A stretch of 5,188 nucleotides of DNA from an uncultured Opitutia bacterium. GTDB taxonomy: Bacteria > Verrucomicrobiota > Verrucomicrobiia > Opitutales > UBA953. Numbering within the stretch: position 1 is the first letter of the stretch; each line of letters starts with the position of its first letter. Positions 1-5,020 of this stretch are shown one piece after another. The DNA lies in assembly GCA_937875975.1 (NCBI GenBank), contig CALEEU010000035.1:1-5188 (forward strand), in the 5' to 3' direction. The position numbers and the translations under genes are program-made. The notes under the pieces were generated by a model. The model was not told the origin of the DNA. It did no database searches and was given only the letters and a program-made list of their open reading frames with translations.

Positions 1-69
1 GAGGACGAAGCCCGCATCGAACAAGAAGGCGGCTTCTGGAAATACCTCGACGAAACCCCGAAGCCCTGA
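1..69 (+). CDS. 3' end of an unidentified upstream gene (partial)
   Basis: An open frame runs in from the left edge and stops at TGA 67-69. The 22 visible residues are hydrophilic and mostly acidic, with one aromatic patch (GGFWKYLDE), and end in ETPKP. The same strand and the 2-base gap to pssA suggest a shared operon. Phosphatidylserine decarboxylase (psd) often sits next to pssA, so psd is a reasonable guess from context. The visible tail contains no diagnostic motif (the LGST processing site of Psd, for example, is not in view), so the product cannot be named. The frame, with coding immediately before the pssA start, makes it very likely to be a real gene end. Confidence 0.6.
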   Translation, partial: EDEARIEQEGGFWKYLDETPKP

Positions 70-71
70 TC

Positions 72-956
72 GTGACCACTCCCCCCGTAAAACCCCAGTA
101 TTCCTCACCAGAAGAGGCCGCCCGCATCTACCTGCTGCCCAACCTCTTCACGGCGGGCAACATGCTCTGCGGCTTCCTGGCCATCAAGAACTGCATCGAG
201 GCGCGCTTCACCACCCTGACCGCGGACGGCCGGGCCGATCACTACATTATGGCGGTCTGGTTCATCCTTTTCGCGTGCATCTGCGACCTCTTCGACGGTC
301 GTGTCGCCCGCGCCACCAAGCGGGAATCGCTCTTCGGGGCCGAGTTCGACTCCATCGCGGATACGGTCTCCTTCGGCGTCGCGCCCGCCCTGATGGCCTG
401 CTTCCTGGTCATCAAGCCGGAAGTCACCGAGAACGTCCAGCTGATCACGTGGCTGCTGGCTTTCATCTATCTTCTGTGCGCCGGCGTCCGTCTGGCGAGG
501 TTCAACGTCCTGACCAACCCGCTCGTCCCAGGTAACGAAAGAAGGGCCGCCGGCGGCGATTTCGTAGGGCTGCCGTCCCCGGCCGCGGCCGGGATGATCG
601 CCTCGCTGGTTCTCGTCTTATCCAAGATCATGGAAGGAGAAGGACCCCTTGATGTGGCCGTCAAAGATTGGTCCTGGATCCTCCTGCCCTTGATGCTGAT
701 CATCTCCTTCTTGATGGTCAGCAATGTCCGGTTCCCGAGCTTCAAGAAGTTGGATTGGACGGCGCGCGCCCGGACCCGCGGTTTCATCCTGATCATCATC
801 GTCGGCGCGGTGGTGTTCCGCTACCCCCAGTATTCCTTCCCCGCCATCTTCCTCGGCTATATCGGCTTCAGTATCTTCCGTCATGTCTTCCTTCTCAAAA
901 AGAGCGAGATGGACCCTGCGCCCGATGACGATGATGAGCCGGTGTCCAAGGTGTGA
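72..956 (+). CDS. pssA: CDP-diacylglycerol--serine O-phosphatidyltransferase (phosphatidylserine synthase)
   Basis: This integral membrane enzyme transfers phosphatidyl from CDP-diacylglycerol to L-serine, giving phosphatidylserine and CMP, the committed step to phosphatidylethanolamine. The 294-residue protein carries the complete CDP-alcohol phosphatidyltransferase signature. D72, D75-G76, A79-R80, G89, D93 and D97 fit D-x2-D-G-x2-A-R-x8-G-x3-D-x3-D exactly, and these aspartates bind the metal and CDP. Other PssA-like blocks are ARFN (142-145), FVGLPSPAAAG (164-174) and MVSNVRFPSFK (215-225). About seven or eight hydrophobic segments are visible, near 22-40, 58-72, 100-114, 122-140, 167-186, 202-218, 236-250 and 255-275, followed by an acidic tail (DPAPDDDDEP). 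The start is GTG at 72. The first in-frame ATG lies at residue 31, inside the first membrane segment, so it is unlikely. No strong Shine-Dalgarno is seen, and translation may be coupled to the gene ending at 69. The SNVRFPSFK block favours serine over glycerol phosphate or inositol as acceptor. Confidence 0.95.
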   Translation: MTTPPVKPQYSSPEEAARIYLLPNLFTAGNMLCGFLAIKNCIEARFTTLTADGRADHYIMAVWFILFACICDLFDGRVARATKRESLFGAEFDSIADTVSFGVAPALMACFLVIKPEVTENVQLITWLLAFIYLLCAGVRLARFNVLTNPLVPGNERRAAGGDFVGLPSPAAAGMIASLVLVLSKIMEGEGPLDVAVKDWSWILLPLMLIISFLMVSNVRFPSFKKLDWTARARTRGFILIIIVGAVVFRYPQYSFPAIFLGYIGFSIFRHVFLLKKSEMDPAPDDDDEPVSKV

Positions 957-971
957 ATAGTCCGTGAAGGG

Positions 972-1002
972 TTGGTTGTTCTGACCTCATGTGAACAACC
1001 GA
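972..1002 (+). terminator. Inverted repeat after pssA, possible weak terminator or operator
   Basis: GGTTGTTC (974-981) and GAACAACC (993-1000) form a perfect 8-bp inverted repeat around an 11-base loop. A T-G wobble (973/1001) and a T-A pair (972/1002) extend it to 10. It starts 15 bases after the pssA stop, where a terminator would be expected. The stem is not especially GC-rich and is followed by GAGGACTTATTC rather than a run of T, so it is not a classical intrinsic terminator. A protein-binding operator or an mRNA-stabilising 3' hairpin are alternatives. Confidence 0.4.
990..998 (-). promoter_or_regulatory. DnaA-box-like 9-mer (TTGTTCACA on the - strand)
   Basis: TGTGAACAA on the + strand reads TTGTTCACA on the other. 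It differs from the consensus TTATNCACA at one position (A3 to G), a change also typical of the TTGTCCACA boxes of high-GC actinobacteria. It overlaps the 3' arm of the hairpin at 972-1002, so part of the match may simply reflect that repeat. DnaA binding here is an inference. Confidence 0.25.
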
Positions 1003-1006
1003 GGAC

Positions 1007-1015
1007 TTATTCACC
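1007..1015 (+). promoter_or_regulatory. DnaA-box-like 9-mer (TTATTCACC)
   Basis: TTATTCACC matches the DnaA-box consensus TTATNCACA except at the last base. It lies 8 bases after the opposite-strand box-like motif at 990-998 and about 190 bases upstream of dnaN. DnaA commonly regulates dnaA-dnaN region promoters, and oriC often lies near dnaN, so the place fits. Two single-mismatch sites are too few to call an origin. Confidence 0.3.
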
Positions 1016-1090
1016 CCGGACAAACAGAAGGATTGGCTGCCGATAAGACCGCTCATCAGGGGCTTGCGGAACTGTGCACGGGATTCCGAG

Positions 1091-1137
1091 GCCTACTGAT
1101 GCTACTGGTATTTATAAATGAAGAGTAACTAGATACA
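1091..1137 (+). promoter_or_regulatory. Probable dnaN promoter region (AT-rich patch)
   Basis: This is the most AT-rich stretch in a GC-rich window and lies directly upstream of the dnaN leader. It contains the perfect 10-bp palindrome ATTTATAAAT (1110-1119), which includes TATAAA (1113-1118) as a possible -10 element. TAGATA (1130-1135) is another -10 candidate. No good TTGACA-like -35 is found 16-18 bases upstream of either. A 6-bp direct repeat CTACTG occurs at 1093-1098 and 1103-1108, one helical turn apart, which could be an activator site. A promoter is expected because the intergenic gap is 249 bases and a hairpin follows pssA. The exact elements are uncertain. Confidence 0.4.
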
Positions 1138-1142
1138 GGGAG
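1138..1142 (+). promoter_or_regulatory. Shine-Dalgarno-like GGGAG serving a start at 1150 or 1152
   Basis: GGGAG sits 7 bases before ATG 1150 and 9 bases before GTG 1152, good ribosome-binding spacing for both. It is more than 60 bases from the expected dnaN ATG at 1206, where no purine-rich site is seen (the preceding bases are AATTCTTCGGTCATC). It therefore supports either a separate short leader ORF from ATG 1150 or an 18-residue N-terminal extension of DnaN from GTG 1152. Confidence 0.4.
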
Positions 1143-1149
1143 TCCCGGT

Positions 1150-1209
1150 ATGTGGGCAATGAGGGGTTGCCTCACCCCCTGCCTGTGCTCAATTCTTCGG
1201 TCATCATGA
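1150..1209 (+). CDS. Possible 19-codon leader ORF coupled to dnaN
   Basis: ATG 1150 opens a short frame, MWAMRGCLTPCLCSILRSS, ending at TGA 1207-1209. The stop overlaps the dnaN start as ATGA (1206-1209), the classic arrangement for translational coupling. A GGGAG ribosome-binding site lies 7 bases upstream, while dnaN itself has none. The peptide has three cysteines and one tryptophan in 19 residues and resembles no known protein. Its likely role, if translated, is to deliver ribosomes to dnaN. Chance is a real alternative, since short ORFs are common and the overlap alone is weak evidence. Confidence 0.3.
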   Translation: MWAMRGCLTPCLCSILRSS

Positions 1210-2333
1210 AGTTCAAGGTTAACCGAAATCACTTTTTCAACGGCCTCTCCAGCGTCACCAACGTCGTGGGCAATCGCGCGACGATGCCGATCCTGCAAAA
1301 CGTGCTCATCGAAGCCGAAGGCGACACCATCACGCTGACCACCACCAACCTCGATCTCGGTATCTGTTGCCGCATCAAGGCCTCCGTGTCTTCGCCTGGC
1401 CGAATCACGCTGCCGGTCAAGAAACTCGTCCCCATCATCCGCGCCCTCTCGAGCAGCGATACCGTCGTGGAGCTGACCGGCAAAGACCGTGTGAAGATTA
1501 CTTCTGGCAGTTCCGTGTTCCAGATCGCCGGCCTGCCGGCTGACCAGTTCCCGCCGATCTCCAATTTCACCGGACAACCGACGATTTCCATCAATCAGGA
1601 CGACCTTGGCGACATGCTCCGCAAAGTCAGCTACGCCCAGTCCTCCGATGAGAATCGATACATCCTCAACGGCGTCTTCTTCGAATTTGCCGAAGGCAAG
1701 CTCACCGTTGTCGCCACGGATGGTCGTCGTCTCGCGAAATGTGAACGCAAGATCGCGGGCAGCGACAAGACCCTCGCCCTCATCCTGCCTGCCCGCACCA
1801 TCATCGAACTGATGCGCCTGCTCAAGTCTGGCGGCGAAGCCCACGTCTCGCACAACGAACGCCAGGTTGGCTTCACCATCGACATCCCGAAGAACGAGGA
1901 AGGCCTCGTGGACCGCATCCAGCTGGTCTCCAAGGTCGTCGAAGGCAACTACCCGAACTACCGCCAGGTCATCCCGAAGGAAGCGGGCTCCAAGGTCCGC
2001 CTCGAACGCGAGAAGCTCCTCGAAAGCGTGAACCGCGCCGCGCTCATGACCGACGACCGCAACAACACGATCCGCATGACCGTCTCGAAGAAATCCCAGA
2101 ATCTTGAGATTTCCGCGAAGTCCGAAAGCGGCGAAGCGCACGAACCTATCGCCGTGAAGTACGAAGGGCCGGAAGTGAACATCGCTTTTAATCCGCAGTA
2201 CATCACCGACCCGCTCAAGGCCCTGACCGAGGACGAGATCGATTTCGAATTCAAGGACGAGATGTCCCCCGGCGTCATCCGCGGATTGAAGGATGACTTC
2301 CTCTGCGTCGTGATGCCTCAGCGCATCTCGTAA
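1206..2333 (+). CDS. dnaN: DNA polymerase III subunit beta (sliding clamp)
   Basis: DnaN is the ring-shaped dimeric clamp that encircles DNA and tethers polymerase III and other replication and repair proteins. The 375-residue length matches the family (E. coli 366), with three repeated clamp domains at about 1-125, 126-255 and 256-375. Recognisable blocks are MKFKVNRNHF at the N-terminus, LTTTNLDLGI (44-53), LPADQFPPI (110-118), ATDGRRLA (170-177) and EGNYPNYRQVIP (246-257). The C-terminal VVMPQRIS corresponds to the E. coli VVMPMRL end; together with the TDGRRLA loop it forms the hydrophobic pocket that binds clamp-interaction motifs. ATG 1206 is preferred because family members begin with MKF/MKL-like sequence. 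An in-frame GTG at 1152 would add 18 residues without family support. About 12 residues around 228-240 (KNEEGLVDRIQL) look inserted before the EGNYP block compared with E. coli. The gene appears monocistronic, between a non-coding region and a convergent neighbour. Confidence 0.97.
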   Translation: MKFKVNRNHFFNGLSSVTNVVGNRATMPILQNVLIEAEGDTITLTTTNLDLGICCRIKASVSSPGRITLPVKKLVPIIRALSSSDTVVELTGKDRVKITSGSSVFQIAGLPADQFPPISNFTGQPTISINQDDLGDMLRKVSYAQSSDENRYILNGVFFEFAEGKLTVVATDGRRLAKCERKIAGSDKTLALILPARTIIELMRLLKSGGEAHVSHNERQVGFTIDIPKNEEGLVDRIQLVSKVVEGNYPNYRQVIPKEAGSKVRLEREKLLESVNRAALMTDDRNNTIRMTVSKKSQNLEISAKSESGEAHEPIAVKYEGPEVNIAFNPQYITDPLKALTEDEIDFEFKDEMSPGVIRGLKDDFLCVVMPQRIS

Positions 2334-2345
2334 GTTTCGGAACGA

Positions 2346-2990
2346 TCAAAGGCCAAGGTCGTCGCAGTCTGGAAGCGATTTGATTCGCTCCAGGATACGG
2401 CGGGATGCCTCGATGGACCGATCGGCGTGACCGCTGCCAGGATCATATTCGGCCGGAGGCATCGCCTGGCCGAAACGAACGCGGATACGTGCCGAGCCGA
2501 GCGGAAAGTGGGCGCCGCGCGGCAGCATATCGCGGGCGCCGCGGATATGAATCGGGACCACCGGGACGCCGGACCGGCAGGCTAACAGCCCGGCACCCGC
2601 CTTCGGGGCGGCGATGACGCCGTCTTGGCTGCGGGTGCCCTCAGGGAAGATCAGGAGGCCTTCGCCGTCCTTCAGGGCGGCCAAGGCGGATCGAATGGCA
2701 CCGATGTCCGCTTCTCCGCGGTCGACGGGAATAGAATGGCAGGCCTGGATCACGAAGCCGAAGAGCGGGTTATCGAAGAGCGTACGACGAGCGATGAACG
2801 AAATCTCGCGCGGCAGACTTGAGCCGATCAAGGGCGGGTCGAGCATGCTCTGGTGATTGGAAGCGAACAGACAGGCGCCATCAGGCACGTTCTCCCAGCC
2901 TTCGACCTCCAGGGTGGAAAAGACTTCGATGAACGATCGCGCACCGTGGTAGACGGCTTTGTAGATCAGGTTCTTCGAATCGAGGATCAT
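2346..2990 (-). CDS. plsC: 1-acyl-sn-glycerol-3-phosphate acyltransferase
   Basis: PlsC acylates lysophosphatidic acid at position 2 to give phosphatidic acid, the precursor of all phospholipids, acting at the cytoplasmic membrane. All four acyltransferase blocks are present in the 214 residues. NHQSMLD (45-51) is block I, with H46 and D51 as the catalytic H-x4-D pair. SIPVDRG (86-92) is block II, FPEGTRS (115-121) is block III and binds the glycerol phosphate, and VPVVPIHIRG (142-151) is block IV. The length is typical of short bacterial PlsC. The N-terminus has only a modest hydrophobic or amphipathic stretch rather than clear membrane spans. ATG 2990 overlaps the aroA-cmk stop by 4 bases (ATGA), implying coupled translation with no separate promoter. 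Linkage of cmk with plsC is common in bacteria, which supports the call. Substrate preference within the PlsC family (acyl-ACP or acyl-CoA, glycerol or lysolipid acceptor) cannot be read from sequence. Confidence 0.92.
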   Translation of the reverse strand: MILDSKNLIYKAVYHGARSFIEVFSTLEVEGWENVPDGACLFASNHQSMLDPPLIGSSLPREISFIARRTLFDNPLFGFVIQACHSIPVDRGEADIGAIRSALAALKDGEGLLIFPEGTRSQDGVIAAPKAGAGLLACRSGVPVVPIHIRGARDMLPRGAHFPLGSARIRVRFGQAMPPAEYDPGSGHADRSIEASRRILERIKSLPDCDDLGL

Positions 2991-5020
2991 CGGGGCAGGG
3001 CGGCGACTTTGATGAACTCGCCAATTTCAGCGACGACTTCGTCGAGCCCCTTGTGCGTGTTGTCGAGTCGATGGGCGCCGGTCGGGCAGATTAACGGGGC
3101 GGTCTTGCGCGTAGCGTCGAGGTGGTCGCGCTGCGTGACTTGGTCAGACTGGCCTTCAGCGGCGCGCCGCCGGGCGCGTGCGTCGGGATCGGCTTCCAGG
3201 AAGATACGGACTTCCGCGTCCGGGAGGACCACGGAACCGATGTCACGTCCTTCCATCACCACGCCCGCAAAACCCTGATCACTGGCTAGCTTCACCTGCG
3301 AGCGTTGGTACTCGAGGAGAAAGGTGCGGACGGCCGGGAGGGCGGCGATCTTCGAGACGGCGGCGTTCACCTCCGGCGTACGCAGGTCGGCATCGTCGGG
3401 GAGAACGCCGTCAAGGGTAAGCGCGGAGCTGCGCGCGCCCTGGCGGGCGATGATGGTCGAGCCGATGCGGAGTTTGCTGAGAGCGGCCTTCACCGAGGTC
3501 TGATCATCGGCGGCGGCGCCGGCGAGCAGTAGCGCCCGGGTGAGGCTGCGATAATGTGCACCGGTGTCGACGTGCAGCAGGCCGTGCCGCTGCGCGAGGC
3601 GGCGGCTCGTGCTCGATTTCCCAGACGCGGCACCACCGTCTACGGACACGCGGACAAAGTTGGTGCGGAGGGCTTCCAGCGCCTGGAAGAAATGAGGGAA
3701 GGTTTTTCCGGTGCAGGCCGGGTCCTCGATGGCAATCCACGGACGCCCGTCGCCAAATAGGTCGAAGCTGCCGAGGACGCCGAAACTCATCGCCATGCGA
3801 TGATCTTCGTAGGTGTGGATGGTGATGGGACCATCGGCCGCGCTGCGGCGGAGCGCGGCCTTGCCGGGGAAGACCGTCAGTGAGGAAAGCGAATCATCCG
3901 CCCGCAATTCAGCGGCGGTGGGGGCAACCTTGATTCCGAGACGTTCGAGTTCCGTGGCCATCGCGAGCACGCGATCGGTCTCCTGCTTGCGCGTATGCGC
4001 GATCCCGCTGATCTTAACCGGGCCGTCCGCCAACGTGGCAATCGTCGCGAGGGTGAGGAACGTGTCGGAGAAGGCGTTGAAATCGAAGGCGCCCCCGCGG
4101 ATGACGGACCAAGATTCCGCGATCAGCGTGCCGTTCGCTGGCTTCAGCATGGCGCCACACGCGGTGGCGACCTTGGCGAAGGCGGTGTCACCCTGAAGTC
4201 CGCCGCTGGCGTAGCCTTCGATGCGCACGGAAGCCCGGAAGCCCGTCACCGCGGGCAAGGCGATGAAGTAGCTGGCGGCGGTGGCGTCTGGCTCGATCGC
4301 GTAGGTCGGTTGGGCGACATAGGCGCCGGGAGCCGGACACGTCCAGCTCCCATCGGCGAGTCGGGCGAGCGGGCGGCCGAACTGGCCGCACATGCGGGCG
4401 GTCATCTCGACGAACGGCTCGGAGACCGTGGAGCCCTTCATGCTCACCGATGCCCCGGGAGAAAGCGGAAGCACCATCAACAAGGCGGAGAGCAGCTGCG
4501 AAGACGCCGAGGCGTCGACTTCGAGCCGGCCCAGCTTACCAGTGGTGCGGAGGGTGAAAGGGAAGCCGCTGGCAGGCGCACCATCAGGCTGCAACGCGCG
4601 ACAGCCCCCGGAAGCCAGTGCATCGAGCAGGCCACGCATGGGGCGGGCACGCATGGCTTCATCGCCATCGAGTTCATAGCAGCCATCCGGGGCGAGTGCG
4701 AGGAAGGCGGTGAGGAAGCGGGCGGCCGTCCCGGCGTTGCCGACATGGATCTTGGCACGCGCGTTCGGGATACGACCGCCGAGGCCGGTGACCTGGATCG
4801 TGCACGCGCTTTCGTCCGCGGAGACTTCGAAGCCTAGCGACTGCAGGGCGGCGATGAGGATGCGCGTATCGCGACTGAAGAGGGCTCCGGTGAAGTACGT
4901 GGTCCCGTCGGCGAGCGCGGCCAGGATTAATGCGCGGTTGGTGATGCTCTTCGAACCCGGGACTTGGGCGACCCCGCGGGCGGGCGTCTGGAACGGGCGG
5001 ATGATGAGGGCCGGACTCAT
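2987..5020 (-). CDS. aroA-cmk: Bifunctional 3-phosphoshikimate 1-carboxyvinyltransferase (EPSP synthase) / cytidylate kinase fusion
   Basis: This 677-residue cytoplasmic protein joins two complete enzymes. Residues 1 to about 450 are AroA, which makes EPSP from shikimate-3-phosphate and PEP in the chorismate pathway. Visible motifs are PGSKSITNRA (21-30, K24), GNAGTAAR (94-101), RARPMRG (124-130), SSQLLSALL (173-181), D319, the RKQETDR block (344-350, E347), YEDHRMAM (404-411) and DPACTGKTFP (433-442). Residues about 455-677 are Cmk, which phosphorylates CMP and dCMP with ATP. Visible motifs are the P-loop DGGAASGKSS (461-470), DTGAHYR (485-491), LRTPEVNAAVSKIAALPAVR (546-565), EGRDIGSVVLPDA (590-602) and R631/D635/R638, matching the nucleotide-binding R-x3-D-x2-R of E. 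coli Cmk, then APL (641-643). Both halves have normal length, so neither is truncated. The frame is continuous, with almost no linker (EALRTNFVRVSVDGG). ATG 5020 overlaps the tyrA stop as ATGA, and the 3' end overlaps plsC likewise. aroA and cmk are neighbours in many bacteria, and annotated fusions of this type exist. Confidence 0.96.
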   Translation of the reverse strand: MSPALIIRPFQTPARGVAQVPGSKSITNRALILAALADGTTYFTGALFSRDTRILIAALQSLGFEVSADESACTIQVTGLGGRIPNARAKIHVGNAGTAARFLTAFLALAPDGCYELDGDEAMRARPMRGLLDALASGGCRALQPDGAPASGFPFTLRTTGKLGRLEVDASASSQLLSALLMVLPLSPGASVSMKGSTVSEPFVEMTARMCGQFGRPLARLADGSWTCPAPGAYVAQPTYAIEPDATAASYFIALPAVTGFRASVRIEGYASGGLQGDTAFAKVATACGAMLKPANGTLIAESWSVIRGGAFDFNAFSDTFLTLATIATLADGPVKISGIAHTRKQETDRVLAMATELERLGIKVAPTAAELRADDSLSSLTVFPGKAALRRSAADGPITIHTYEDHRMAMSFGVLGSFDLFGDGRPWIAIEDPACTGKTFPHFFQALEALRTNFVRVSVDGGAASGKSSTSRRLAQRHGLLHVDTGAHYRSLTRALLLAGAAADDQTSVKAALSKLRIGSTIIARQGARSSALTLDGVLPDDADLRTPEVNAAVSKIAALPAVRTFLLEYQRSQVKLASDQGFAGVVMEGRDIGSVVLPDAEVRIFLEADPDARARRRAAEGQSDQVTQRDHLDATRKTAPLICPTGAHRLDNTHKGLDEVVAEIGEFIKVAALPR

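Noticed and set aside
467..799. 110-codon - strand frame inside pssA
   Set aside because: It is antisense to the conserved transmembrane portion of pssA and has no motif or ribosome-binding support.
1067..1088. Second inverted repeat CGGAA/TTCCG
   Set aside because: A 5-bp stem with a 12-base loop is expected by chance in a region of this length, and it has no T-tract or positional support.
1152..1205. N-terminal extension of DnaN from GTG 1152
   Set aside because: Family members start at the MKF-type N-terminus (ATG 1206), and the 18 extra residues resemble nothing in clamps. Kept only as an alternative because GGGAG is well placed for it.
957..1205. Replication origin
   Set aside because: There are only two imperfect DnaA-box-like sites, the AT-rich stretch is short, and dnaA is not adjacent. 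This is insufficient to annotate oriC without GC-skew data.
1056..2141. 361-codon open frame on the - strand opposite dnaN
   Set aside because: It lies antisense to an unmistakable dnaN. Its translation has no recognisable motif and shows the D/E/R/A/V-rich composition typical of antisense frames in GC-rich genes.
3995..4837. 280-codon + strand frame opposite aroA
   Set aside because: It is antisense to the conserved EPSP synthase motifs, is Gly/Arg/Ala/Glu-rich and low in complexity, has no domain I recognise, and is explained by codon bias of the real gene.
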